This document shows, piece by piece, positions 49,261-57,792 of a stretch of DNA of 64,000 nucleotides; position 1 is the stretch's first letter, and every line of letters begins with the position of its first letter. A program made the position numbers and the translations under genes. This stretch comes from Lachnospiraceae bacterium UBA3310. Lineage in GTDB: Bacteria; Bacillota; Clostridia; Lachnospirales; Lachnospiraceae. The notes beneath the pieces are model-generated. The model made no database searches. It was not told where the DNA came from and saw only the letters and a program-made list of their open reading frames with translations. Location of the stretch: NCBI GenBank assembly GCA_002361355.1, contig DESQ01000033.1, positions 62,001 to 126,000 of the forward strand, given 5' to 3'.

Positions 49261-51726
49261 ATGATGAAAATTCAGGTAAAGGCGGGGTTGTTTCTTTCCT
49301 TTTTCCTGTGTATGAAGGCGGGCTTTTGCGTGTATGCGCAGGAGCCCGTCTTTGAGAAGGACGGGGAAGTGTATTTGATTCAGTCTGCGGAGGATATGCG
49401 GACGTTAGCTCTTCTGATAAACGGAGGAAAAGAGGTAGAGCCGGGTGTGGCGGCTCACAACGCGTCTTACCGGCTGACGCGGGATATTGATATTTCTGCG
49501 TACTGCATGGGGGAGGAGGGCTGGGAGCCCATCGGTTACCGGGATGTTGCAGATGAAAGCCTGAAGGATATTTATTGGGAAGAAACGAAGGAAGCAGGAG
49601 AAGACGGGGAAATCCAGACGAAATACAAACCGAAGAATGTGGGATATTTTAACGGCATTTTCGACGGCGATAATCATGTCGTTACGGGACTTTATATCAA
49701 TCGCCCGGAGGAAGATATGCTGGGCCTGTTTGGAGAAAGGTTTAATTTGGGTGATTGGGACAGTGTGGGAAATAAAAGCAGAGAATCTACCGTGATTAAA
49801 AATCTGTATATTAAAGACTGCGATATCACAGGTTTTTATTATGTCGGCGGTGTGATCGGCGGGATGTACTATGATTGGGAATGGGCGGATATCTGCATAG
49901 AAAATTGTCATGTGACAGGGAAGATTTCTGCGAGAAGGGCAGGAGGCATCGCCGGCTGCGCTGCTGTCGTAACAAATTCCGGATTTACGGGAACGGTGGA
50001 GGGTACGCAAATAGGCGGCATAGCGGCAACGGCCGATTATATTGAGGGCTGCGCCGTACATGCTGCGCTAAACGGTTCTGTTGAAGTGGGAGGGGTTGCT
50101 GGGAAAGCTAACTGTGTGCGTAATAGTTATGTGGTCGGTGCGGTAAGGGGATATGACAAAGTGGGCGGCATTACCGGCAAAGGCGCATGTCTCACCGGAT
50201 GTTATACCGCAGCTGACGTGGCGGGTTACAACCGCACGGGCGGATTAATCGGTTATATCTACGAAATGTATTGTGAATCCACGGCTTCCACGCTGAAAAA
50301 ATATTCCGGTGAAGTTACCATCCAGAATTGTCTGATGGGTGGCTGTCGGATGGAAAGCGAACCGAAAAGAGGTATCACAACTGAGTTTGAGCGTATCAAT
50401 GAGTATCGTCATAATGGATATATTTATGGGGTGCCAGGAGAGAAAATCGAAAGTCGTGTCATCTCCCCTTTTTATTACAGAGACGGCCTTATTGTGGAGG
50501 GCTTTGATTATAAGGATAAGTGCCTGTTTTGGGAAATGTACTGCGAACCCTTTGACTGCACCCATTTGGAGGAGACGGATTTTAAAGATCTGCTGGCAAG
50601 ACCAGAGGAAAAGTGGGCGGATGTGTGGTTCTGCGCCGCTGACTACGCATGGCCCATTCTGGCATGGGAGAAAGACAGCCGGTTCGGTTATACGGTGACC
50701 GTCACGGTGCAGGAGGGGGACAGCCTGTGGAAAATCGCCGACGCGGTGTACGGGGATGGACATTTTTGGACACAGATTTATGAGGAGAATAAAGAGCGTA
50801 TCGGCGGGGACGCGAACCTGATTGTTTCGGGGACGGATCTGGAAATCACGGTGAACGCGTCGCAGGCGGATTATGCGGCAGAGGGAGAGACCAGAGAGCA
50901 GGAGAAGGAATTCCTGGCGAAGGGAAAGGAGCAGGGCATAGCCAATGCAGAGTTAAAGAGTTTTTACCGCAGACTGCTTGCGGACGATCTGTGGGAAAGT
51001 GCGGAATTTTGGGGATTCAACAGGCAGATAAACGATTGGGTGATTGCCGATCTGGACGGAAACGGGCAGAGAGATATGCTTGTGGTGGCAGGCGAGGGAG
51101 GCGCACTTTGTCCCGGTGAGGTATGGCTGTATTTTAATGGTGAGCCGGTACATATCCTGAAGGATGAAAAAGATTATTACGAGAATCATTTCTACTTCGG
51201 CTTCTCTTTTTGGGAAGATCCATGGATGGCGGATGTGGACAACGACGGCAATCCGGAACTTCTGTTTGCGGTGGGAAACGGCGGAAACGGCGGACCGGGC
51301 GGCAGGAACACATGTCTGTTCCGGCGTACAGGGGACAAATGGGTGGAATGTCTGGAAGAGCTTCCCAAGGATTATGGGAAGTGGGATGAAATCGAGGCCG
51401 GACTGTGGGTTCAGGTAACATGTATCGGCGCGGATCGGTACGAGGCATATTGTCCCTATCTGGACGAACACATAGAATTTGACGGAAAAAACAACCGGGA
51501 AATAGGGGAGGACGAGTTTGGACGCGTGGGCGGCTCTAATGTCAGGGACTTCTATGATTTTAAATGTGTGAAATATAAAGGGAAAAACGCCTTACAGTGC
51601 AGGGAATATCTGTGCGGAGAGGGCGGGAATGTGCACTGCGTTGGGAACGCGGTATTCCTTTTGGCGTGGGACGCGGACGGCGTATGCCATGTGGCGGACT
51701 GGTGGGTGGAAGGAGAATGGTGGTAG
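49261..51726 (+). CDS. Secreted GLUG-repeat/LysM protein with Ca-binding-like repeats
   Basis: The 821-residue protein has a signal peptide (about 1-27, ending FCVYAQ). Residues about 40-190 include DIDISAYCMGEEGWEPIGY and FNGIFDGDNHVVTGLYI, typical of GLUG-flanking regions. GLUG-type turns (GGVIGG, GGIAGC, GGIAAT, GGVAGK, GGITGK, GGLIGY) recur to about 330. A LysM peptidoglycan-binding domain follows (about 478-530; TVQEGDSLWKIADAVYGDGH). The C-terminus has DLDGNGQRDMLVV and DVDNDGNPELLFAV, resembling calcium-binding VCBS/FG-GAP repeats. ATG 49261 follows GAGGGA. It likely binds the cell surface; the role is unknown. Confidence 0.85.
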   Translation: MMKIQVKAGLFLSFFLCMKAGFCVYAQEPVFEKDGEVYLIQSAEDMRTLALLINGGKEVEPGVAAHNASYRLTRDIDISAYCMGEEGWEPIGYRDVADESLKDIYWEETKEAGEDGEIQTKYKPKNVGYFNGIFDGDNHVVTGLYINRPEEDMLGLFGERFNLGDWDSVGNKSRESTVIKNLYIKDCDITGFYYVGGVIGGMYYDWEWADICIENCHVTGKISARRAGGIAGCAAVVTNSGFTGTVEGTQIGGIAATADYIEGCAVHAALNGSVEVGGVAGKANCVRNSYVVGAVRGYDKVGGITGKGACLTGCYTAADVAGYNRTGGLIGYIYEMYCESTASTLKKYSGEVTIQNCLMGGCRMESEPKRGITTEFERINEYRHNGYIYGVPGEKIESRVISPFYYRDGLIVEGFDYKDKCLFWEMYCEPFDCTHLEETDFKDLLARPEEKWADVWFCAADYAWPILAWEKDSRFGYTVTVTVQEGDSLWKIADAVYGDGHFWTQIYEENKERIGGDANLIVSGTDLEITVNASQADYAAEGETREQEKEFLAKGKEQGIANAELKSFYRRLLADDLWESAEFWGFNRQINDWVIADLDGNGQRDMLVVAGEGGALCPGEVWLYFNGEPVHILKDEKDYYENHFYFGFSFWEDPWMADVDNDGNPELLFAVGNGGNGGPGGRNTCLFRRTGDKWVECLEELPKDYGKWDEIEAGLWVQVTCIGADRYEAYCPYLDEHIEFDGKNNREIGEDEFGRVGGSNVRDFYDFKCVKYKGKNALQCREYLCGEGGNVHCVGNAVFLLAWDADGVCHVADWWVEGEWW

Positions 51727-51751
51727 CGGCTTTTCTCCCGTTAGAAAACAG

Positions 51752-51779
51752 TTGACAAATCCCGCCAGTATAATAAAAT
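51752..51779 (+). promoter_or_regulatory. Promoter of leuS
   Basis: TTGACA (51752-51757) and TAAAAT (51774-51779) are spaced by 16 bases. The roughly 110-base leader shows no T-box, in contrast to pheST. Confidence 0.6.
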
Positions 51780-51895
51780 AGGAAGAGTATGAGTAAAATG
51801 CTTAAAACTGTGGCAGACAGGCGTTTTTATGCCGCAGATTGTGATAAGTTGAAACGAGAAAAGCCGTGTGCGGCGGGAAAGGATTGAATGGCGAA

Positions 51896-54424
51896 ATGGC
51901 AGAAATTTACAATCACAGAGAAGTGGAGACAAAGTGGCAGAAAATCTGGGACGATGAGAAAGCGTTTCAGACTTCTGAGGACTATTCCAAACCGAAATAT
52001 TATGCGCTGGTAGAGTTCCCCTATCCTTCGGGGCAGGGACTTCATGTGGGACACCCGCGTCCCTATACGGCGCTTGACATTGTGGCGAGAAAGCGGAGAA
52101 TGCAGGGATACAACGTGCTCTATCCCATGGGTTGGGATGCCTTTGGGCTTCCCACGGAAAATTATGCGATCAAAAACCACATTCATCCGAAGATCGTGAC
52201 GCAGAAAAATGTGGCGCGGTTCAAAAGCCAGCTTCATTCGCTGGGGTATTCTTTTGACTGGGAGAGAGAGGTCAACACCACCGATCCCAACTATTATAAG
52301 TGGACTCAGTGGATTTTCCTGAAACTGTTTAAGGCGGGACTTGCCTACAAGTCTGAGATGCCGATTAACTGGTGTACCTCCTGTAAGGTTGGCCTTGCCA
52401 ACGAGGAAGTGGTGAACGGTGTCTGTGAGCGCTGCGGTTCCGAGGTGGTGCGCAAAGTCAAGAGCCAGTGGATGTTGAAGATTACGGAGTATGCGGATAA
52501 GCTGATCGAGGGTCTTGACACGGTGGATTATGTGGAGCGCGTCAAGGTGTCCCAGAAAAACTGGATCGGTAAATCGACGGGCGCGGAGGTAGACTTTTCG
52601 ATCAAAGGAAAAGAAGATAAACTTCGCATTTATACGACGCGCTGCGATACCCTGTTCGGGGCTACTTACATGGTGGTATCGCCGGAGCATCCGATCATTG
52701 ATAAATATAAGGACGAGCTCAAAAACTGGGATGAAATCTGCGCTTACCGTGAGCAGGCTGCCAGAAAGTCCGATTTCGAGAGGGCGGAGCTGGCAAAAGA
52801 AAAGACGGGCGTGTGCATCGACGGCATGACGGCGGTTAATCCGGTGAATGACAAAGAGATTCCCATTTATATTTCCGATTATGTGCTGATGAGTTACGGT
52901 ACGGGCGCGATTATGGCGGTGCCGGCGCACGATGAGAGAGACTGGGATTTTGCCAAAAAGTTCGGTCTGCCGATCATTGAAGTCGTTGCGGGCGGAAAGG
53001 ACGTACAGGAGGAAGTTTACACAGATGTGGCCGATGGTAAACTTGTAAATTCCGGCTTTTTGAACGGCTTAAGCGTGGCGGAGGCCAAGGAAAAAATGAT
53101 CGCCTTTCTGGAAGAGAAGGGTGTGGGCTGCGCCAAGACCAACTTTAAGCTGCGTGACTGGGTGTTTTCCAGACAGCGTTACTGGGGCGAGCCGATCCCG
53201 ATTGTGCACTGTGAAAAATGCGGTTATGTGCCCCTTGATGAGAGCGAGCTTCCGCTGGAGCTTCCGGAGGTGGAGAGCTACATGCCTACGGACACAGGCG
53301 AGTCTCCGCTAGCAACTATGACTGAATGGGTCAATACGACCTGCCCGTGCTGTGGCGGCCCTGCAAAGCGGGAGACGGACACCATGCCCCAGTGGGCGGG
53401 GTCTTCCTGGTATTTCCTGCGTTACACAGATCCGAAGAACGATAAGGCGCTGGCAAGCAAGGAGGCGCTGGATTACTGGATGCCCGTGGACTGGTACAAC
53501 GGCGGTATGGAACATACCACGCTGCATCTGCTTTATTCCCGGTTCTGGCACAAATTCCTCTATGACGAGAAGGCAGTGCCCTGCCCGGAGCCCTATGCGA
53601 AGAGAACGTCCCACGGCATGATCCTTGGCCTGAATCCGCACTGTTTTTCCAATTTGCCGGCGGCGGAGCAGGAGGCGCTCGTAAAGGAGCATGGCAGTGA
53701 GAAAGCGGCGAAAGAGGCGCTGAAAGAGAAATACGGCGAGATGGCGGATCACCCTGTTGTGAAAATGTCCAAGTCTCTGGGCAATGTCGTGAATCCTGAC
53801 GATATCGTGACGGAGTACGGCGCGGACACCCTGCGCACTTATGAAATGTTTATCGGCGCCTTTGAACTCAGCGCCGGCTGGAGTGAAGACGGCGTAAAAG
53901 GCTGCCGCAGATTTTTAGAGAGAGTGTGGAAGTTACAGGATATTCTCACAGACGGGGACGGTTACTCTGCGGATATGGAAATCAAGATGCACCAGACCAT
54001 CAAGAAGGTGAGCAGCGATTTTGAAAATCTGAAATACAATACGGCGATTGCGGCGATGATGACTTTAGTCAATGAATTTTACAAGAAAAACGCGGTGACG
54101 AAGGGAGAATTTAAGACCCTGATTACTATGCTCAATCCGGTTGCGCCCCATATCACTGAGGAATTGTGGCAGGCGGTGGGCTTTACGGGCCGGGTATACC
54201 AGACCACATGGCCCGAGTACGAGGAGGCAAAAACCGTAGAATCCACTGTGGAGATCGTGGTACAGATCAATGGGAAGAACAGGGCGACGCTGACCATTGG
54301 CAAGGACGATCCCAAGGATGATGTCATTGCCAAGGCAAAAGAGGCGATTGCGGATAAGCTGACAGGTACGATTGTGAAAGAGATTTATGTGCCGGGCAGA
54401 CTGGTAAATATCGTGCAGAAGTAG
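51896..54424 (+). CDS. leuS: Leucyl-tRNA synthetase
   Basis: The 842-residue class I synthetase charges tRNA-Leu. The HIGH motif is LHVGHPRPYTALDIVARKRR (HVGH form), the CP1 editing domain lies at about 225-415 (GTGAIMAVPAHDERDWDF), and the KMSKS motif is VKMSKSLGNVVNPDD near residue 622. The catalytic core includes GMEHTTLHLLYSRFWHKFLY. I prefer ATG 51896, giving MAEIYNHREVETKWQKIW; a weak AAAGGA lies about 12 bases upstream, and an in-frame TTG at 51884 is too close to it. A T-box, common for clostridial leuS, was not seen. Confidence 0.96.
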   Translation: MAEIYNHREVETKWQKIWDDEKAFQTSEDYSKPKYYALVEFPYPSGQGLHVGHPRPYTALDIVARKRRMQGYNVLYPMGWDAFGLPTENYAIKNHIHPKIVTQKNVARFKSQLHSLGYSFDWEREVNTTDPNYYKWTQWIFLKLFKAGLAYKSEMPINWCTSCKVGLANEEVVNGVCERCGSEVVRKVKSQWMLKITEYADKLIEGLDTVDYVERVKVSQKNWIGKSTGAEVDFSIKGKEDKLRIYTTRCDTLFGATYMVVSPEHPIIDKYKDELKNWDEICAYREQAARKSDFERAELAKEKTGVCIDGMTAVNPVNDKEIPIYISDYVLMSYGTGAIMAVPAHDERDWDFAKKFGLPIIEVVAGGKDVQEEVYTDVADGKLVNSGFLNGLSVAEAKEKMIAFLEEKGVGCAKTNFKLRDWVFSRQRYWGEPIPIVHCEKCGYVPLDESELPLELPEVESYMPTDTGESPLATMTEWVNTTCPCCGGPAKRETDTMPQWAGSSWYFLRYTDPKNDKALASKEALDYWMPVDWYNGGMEHTTLHLLYSRFWHKFLYDEKAVPCPEPYAKRTSHGMILGLNPHCFSNLPAAEQEALVKEHGSEKAAKEALKEKYGEMADHPVVKMSKSLGNVVNPDDIVTEYGADTLRTYEMFIGAFELSAGWSEDGVKGCRRFLERVWKLQDILTDGDGYSADMEIKMHQTIKKVSSDFENLKYNTAIAAMMTLVNEFYKKNAVTKGEFKTLITMLNPVAPHITEELWQAVGFTGRVYQTTWPEYEEAKTVESTVEIVVQINGKNRATLTIGKDDPKDDVIAKAKEAIADKLTGTIVKEIYVPGRLVNIVQK

Positions 54425-54434
54425 GGGACAGAAA

Positions 54435-55151
54435 ATGAGCACTTTATCTGTACTGCTAATGGCGTTTTCTATCTCATCCCACGTAATGACGGCGGCAGGC
54501 AGCGGTAATCCGGTGCAGAGCGAATTGGTAGAAATGGCTGCCATGCTGCCGAGAGAAGACATTTGCAACATGTGTCTCGATAGGGGTAAAGTGGAAGATT
54601 ACAATGGAGACGGTGTGCCTGAAGTCTATCTGACATCAGGAGGCGGCTGGCATTATTGGGTGTGTTACTATCTGGACGGTGAGATGCGCATGGTAGAGGG
54701 CCTGGAACCGTGGGCGTATTCGAGCGATCTTTACAGCACAGAGGATGGACATCTGGTGTTATATACATGGCCGCATACCATGGGATCGGATGGATTTTAC
54801 ACCTATAGAATTTATGAATGGACGCAGGACGGGTATCGTCTGGCAGAGGATTTGTGGAGTGAACCCGACGAATACGACTGGGATGCCGGGAAGGTTCTAA
54901 GCTGCTTGTATTTTTCGTCCGATACGGCATTTGACCTGCATGATAGGCCGGATAGGGAAGCGTATGCCGGGTTACAGATCACGCAGGAAGAATATGAGCG
55001 GAGAATTAAAAATCTCGGAAATATGACATCTGTTTTTGAGGATGGGTTGGAATGGTGGATTTCCTTGCAGGGGAATGGTTGTGAGGATGATTCTGTGCTG
55101 GATGGATGTTACAGGCAGATTCAGGAAGAAATACTGAACTGGCAGGGATAA
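54435..55151 (+). CDS. Secreted protein of unknown function with an EF-hand-like loop
   Basis: I do not recognise this 238-residue protein. The N-terminus (VLLMAFSISSHVMTAAGSG) looks like a signal peptide. Near residue 55 it has DYNGDGVPEVYL, an EF-hand or dockerin-like calcium loop, like those in the GLUG/LysM protein upstream. The remainder is rich in Trp, Tyr and acidic residues. GGGGA precedes the ATG, and it follows leuS by ten bases. The shared D-x-N/D-G-D/N pattern with the 49.3-51.7 kb exoprotein suggests both are surface or secreted proteins of the same general class. Confidence 0.72.
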   Translation: MSTLSVLLMAFSISSHVMTAAGSGNPVQSELVEMAAMLPREDICNMCLDRGKVEDYNGDGVPEVYLTSGGGWHYWVCYYLDGEMRMVEGLEPWAYSSDLYSTEDGHLVLYTWPHTMGSDGFYTYRIYEWTQDGYRLAEDLWSEPDEYDWDAGKVLSCLYFSSDTAFDLHDRPDREAYAGLQITQEEYERRIKNLGNMTSVFEDGLEWWISLQGNGCEDDSVLDGCYRQIQEEILNWQG

Positions 55152-55170
55152 CGGCTGGCGAGGGAATAAT

Positions 55171-56001
55171 ATGTTTGTTGATTATCATGTACATACGCAG
55201 TACAGCGACGATTCCGATTATCCGATGGAGGATGTGGTAAAGGATGCGATCCAAATGGGAATGGACGAGCTCTGTTTTACCGATCATGTGGACTATGGGG
55301 CTAAAGTAGACTGGGACAGCGGAGAGGAGATTCCTTACTGCGAGGGTCATGCAATGGTGAACGTGGATTATCCGGCCTATGTGGAACAGATCAGAAGTCT
55401 GCGTGAACAGTATGGAGATATGCTTACGATCCGAATGGGGCTGGAATTTGGGATGCAGGTTCACACCATTCCGAAATTTGAGGCGTTATATGAAAGATAT
55501 CCCTTTGATTTTATCATTCTGTCGGTGCATCAGGTAGAAGACAAAGGGTTTTGGTCGCAGGAATTTCAACAGGGGCGCACGCAGAAGGAATACAACGAAC
55601 GTTATTATGAGGAACTGCTTGCCCTGGTAAAGCGGTATCAGAATTACAGCGTGCTGGGACATCTGGATTTGATTGTCAGATATGATAAAATGGGAATTTA
55701 TCCCTTCCGCTATGTGAGACATTACGTGGAAGAGATTCTGGACGAAGTTATAAAGAATGGCAGAGGCATAGAGGTCAATACCTCGTCCTACCGCTATGGA
55801 TTGAAAGATTCCACGCCGTCTGCAGAAATCTTAAAGATGTATCGCGATATGGGCGGAGAGATCATTACGCTTGGAAGCGACAGCCATGCGCCGGCGCATC
55901 TGGGGACGCATATGAGGGAGGCAAGGGAACTGTTAAAATCCCTGGGATTCCGAAAGTTTTGTACCTATGAAAACATGCAGCCTGTCTTTCACAACTTATA
56001 A
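55171..56001 (+). CDS. PHP-domain histidinol-phosphatase family protein
   Basis: The 276-residue protein belongs to the PHP metal-dependent phosphoesterases. The first metal site is DYHVHTQYSDDSDYPM; further ligands are in CFTDHVDYG, IRMGLEFGMQ and FIILSVHQVEDKGFW, and the last are LGHLDLIVRY and LGSDSHAPAHLG. The family includes HisJ/HisK-type histidinol phosphatases of Firmicutes, which complete histidine synthesis, but no his genes lie nearby. GAGGGA precedes the ATG. It follows the secreted protein by 19 bases and ends at a terminator shared with a leftward operon. Confidence 0.88.
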   Translation: MFVDYHVHTQYSDDSDYPMEDVVKDAIQMGMDELCFTDHVDYGAKVDWDSGEEIPYCEGHAMVNVDYPAYVEQIRSLREQYGDMLTIRMGLEFGMQVHTIPKFEALYERYPFDFIILSVHQVEDKGFWSQEFQQGRTQKEYNERYYEELLALVKRYQNYSVLGHLDLIVRYDKMGIYPFRYVRHYVEEILDEVIKNGRGIEVNTSSYRYGLKDSTPSAEILKMYRDMGGEIITLGSDSHAPAHLGTHMREARELLKSLGFRKFCTYENMQPVFHNL

Positions 56002-56006
56002 AAAGG

Positions 56007-56039
56007 CAGAGGGCGGTGCCTGCGGCGCATCACCCTCTG
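56007..56039. terminator. Bidirectional terminator after the PHP gene
   Basis: CAGAGGGCGGTG (56007-56018) pairs with CATCACCCTCTG (56028-56039), with one mismatch and one G-T pair. It is flanked by AAAA on the left and TTTTT on the right, so it serves both converging genes. Confidence 0.8.
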
Positions 56040-56302
56040 TTTTTGCGAAGTCGCATCATCTTGTCGATGGTGGCGGCATCTTCCGCGGTAGACTCTTTTT
56101 TGATCACGTCGACGATTGTCTCGATTTCTTCTTCGGAAAAGGTAATATGATCCGCCTGTCCCCTCTTGGCGACAGCCATCAGAAAGGGCAGCATTTGCTG
56201 GCGTTGCAAATCGCGGCTCTCAAAGACGAGTGCCTGTAAAAATTCAAGTTTTTTTCTGTCAATGCCGGCAAGAGCCGGGTCGTTCATCCATTCACTTGTC
56301 AT
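56030..56302 (-). CDS. Small protein of unknown function
   Basis: This 90-residue protein is mainly helical and charged. It starts MTSEWMNDPALAGIDRKKLE and contains FSEEEIETIVDVIKKESTAE. I do not recognise a family. ATG 56302 follows AAGGAGC; the upstream in-frame ATG at 56329 lies inside the partner gene. It overlaps the preceding gene by 11 bases, so the two are translationally linked. No membrane segment or enzyme motif was seen. Confidence 0.72.
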   Translation of the reverse strand: MTSEWMNDPALAGIDRKKLEFLQALVFESRDLQRQQMLPFLMAVAKRGQADHITFSEEEIETIVDVIKKESTAEDAATIDKMMRLRKNRG

Positions 56303-56822
56303 AGGACGCTCCTTTTTCAAACATTTCATACATTTCCCGCTGCTCCGGGGTAAGCATACTCATCAGCATATCCATCATGGGGGAAGCGGCATTTTGGCTA
56401 TCGTCTGAGGAACCGGAAAACTGACCGGCGAGACCGTCCATGGAAAGGTCGGGAAAAATTTCCTTCATGGCGTTCATGGTCTGCGTCATTTCCTGCACGG
56501 TTTCAAAAGTCTGCAAAAGATTTTGTATCTGTTCCAACTGCCTGATTTCCTCCGGGGTAGAGTAGATGGACAGTTCTTTGCACAACTTTCGCAGATCGGG
56601 CTTTTCCGGTTGGGAAAGCCCGCATCCGCTCAGTGTTGTGGGGTGTCGTTTCGTATAGTTAAGCGTGTATTGAAACTCCATATATTTGATATAGACTGCC
56701 AGATGCTTTTGCATGGAAGGCTCTATGTAGGGGAGAAGAACCTTAAGCTTCTGGATTTGATTGGTGGTGTATAAGGCATCGAATGCCATAACATTTGACG
56801 CATCTTCTTTTTTCTCTGCCAT
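56292..56822 (-). CDS. Helical protein of unknown function, Met-rich C-terminus
   Basis: The 176-residue protein is predicted helical, without a signal peptide or membrane helix. A notable C-terminal patch is rich in methionine: SPMMDMLMSMLTPEQREMYE. The N-terminal part has LKVLLPYIEPSMQKHLAVYI. AAAGG precedes the ATG. It is the first gene of a two-gene unit with the 90-residue protein. I do not know a family; the shared operon and overlapping stop and start suggest that the two products act together. Confidence 0.75.
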   Translation of the reverse strand: MAEKKEDASNVMAFDALYTTNQIQKLKVLLPYIEPSMQKHLAVYIKYMEFQYTLNYTKRHPTTLSGCGLSQPEKPDLRKLCKELSIYSTPEEIRQLEQIQNLLQTFETVQEMTQTMNAMKEIFPDLSMDGLAGQFSGSSDDSQNAASPMMDMLMSMLTPEQREMYEMFEKGASYDK

Positions 56823-56877
56823 AAGCTATGCCTTTCTGATGCCCGTATTTTCTCTACAGTATATGACACATGAGAGA

Positions 56878-56911
56878 AAAATAGGCTCCTTTAAGAGCCG
56901 GAGCCTATTTT
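56878..56911. terminator. Hairpin terminator between the unknown operon and the Cys-rich gene
   Basis: AAAATAGGCTCC (56878-56889) pairs with GGAGCCTATTTT (56900-56911), a 12-base-pair stem with a ten-base loop. It ends the leftward Cys-rich gene. Confidence 0.82.
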
Positions 56912-56962
56912 CCGGACGTGTGTTAAAGATGTGATCGTGCTAAAACATGATGTTGTCTGCTA

Positions 56963-57196
56963 TTAGTTGTTGCAGCAGGCAGATAAGAGGATCAGAATCC
57001 AGATCCAGGAGCAGCAGTTATTGTCGCCGCCGAAAAGGCTGTTGCCGAAAAGGCCGCCACCGCAGCCACAGCCGTCGCCACCGTTATTGCAGCAGGATAA
57101 GAGGATCAGAATCCAAATCCAGGATCCGCATCCGCATCCGCTGTTAGTAGGGTTGGGAGTACTGCATCCGCAGTGAGTTGCTGTAAGATCGCTCAT
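56963..57196 (-). CDS. Cys-rich 77-residue protein with duplicated SWIWILILLS segment
   Basis: The protein has an N-terminal Cys/Gly/Asn part, a hydrophobic SWIWILILLS at residues 25-34, a middle part with GCGCGGGLFG, and an identical SWIWILILLS at 63-72. Both hydrophobic cores are followed by a Cys-Cys-Asn-Asn end. Twelve of 77 residues are cysteine. GGAGGG precedes the ATG. The layout resembles small, Gly/Cys-rich spore-envelope or membrane peptides of Firmicutes, but I cannot assign a family. A transcription terminator follows on its 3' side. Confidence 0.75.
   Translation of the reverse strand: MSDLTATHCGCSTPNPTNSGCGCGSWIWILILLSCCNNGGDGCGCGGGLFGNSLFGGDNNCCSWIWILILLSACCNN
56982..57124. 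repeat. Internal DNA duplication within the Cys-rich gene
   Basis: Copies at 56982-57010 and 57096-57124 differ at one of 29 bases, and similarity extends to the GTTGTTGCAGCAG and GTTATTGCAGCAG stretches beside them. The spacing of 114 bases is 38 codons, so the repeat keeps the reading frame. Confidence 0.85.
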
Positions 57197-57286
57197 TTTT
57201 AATTCCCTCCAAATGTTAGTTATGGTTTATCTTATGTGGGAGGGAAAAATGTGTGTCTGCGGAGAAATAAAAAGGACAGGGAACGC

Positions 57287-57315
57287 TTGAAACATATGTT
57301 CGCCTGTGGTAAGAT
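57287..57315 (+). promoter_or_regulatory. Promoter of the NusG-II gene
   Basis: TTGAAA (57287-57292) and TAAGAT (57310-57315) are spaced by 17 bases. The predicted start of transcription coincides with an ATG at 57322. Confidence 0.6.
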
Positions 57316-57351
57316 ATCCATATGTACGGAAAAGAGGAAATCAAACAGCAT

Positions 57352-57792
57352 ATGACAAGGGCGGATGTGGCTTTGACAGGGATCTGCCTTTTAGCGGCGG
57401 CAGCGCTTGCATTGTGGTTTGTTGTTGGGAAAAAAGAGGGACGGACGCTGCGGATTTCTTATGACGGGGAAGTGGTCGTGACAGAGGCTGTGGACGCGCA
57501 TGTCCGGCCAAGGGGCGGCACGGTTTACTATTTATTTGTCTTTGAGGAGAGCGGGGCGGCCTGGGAAAGGTTTGAGGCGTATCCGGAAATTCCTGATGGT
57601 GTAAGTTACAATCTCTTATCTGTCTCCGGATCAGAGGTTTCGATGGAGGCCGCTGACTGCAGGGATCAAGTCTGCGTGCACCATATACCTATTTCGGCTG
57701 GCGGAGAAACTATCATCTGTCTGCCGCACAGGCTTATTGTGGAAATTGTGGGCGGAAGGGATGAGGAGCCGTTTGATGGGATGGTGAAGTGA
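57352..57792 (+). CDS. NusG domain II-containing protein
   Basis: The 146-residue protein has one N-terminal membrane helix (residues about 8-25) and a C-terminal NusG_II domain, recognisable from CRDQVCVHHIPISAGGETII and CLPHRLIVEI. Such proteins often pair with Gx-transporter genes, as here, and may support heptaprenyl diphosphate or redox functions; the role is unproven. I chose ATG 57352 with GAGGAAA upstream. An in-frame ATG at 57322 lies at the predicted transcription start and could only be used as a leaderless start. The stop overlaps the next start codon by one base (TGATG). Confidence 0.82.
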   Translation: MTRADVALTGICLLAAAALALWFVVGKKEGRTLRISYDGEVVVTEAVDAHVRPRGGTVYYLFVFEESGAAWERFEAYPEIPDGVSYNLLSVSGSEVSMEAADCRDQVCVHHIPISAGGETIICLPHRLIVEIVGGRDEEPFDGMVK

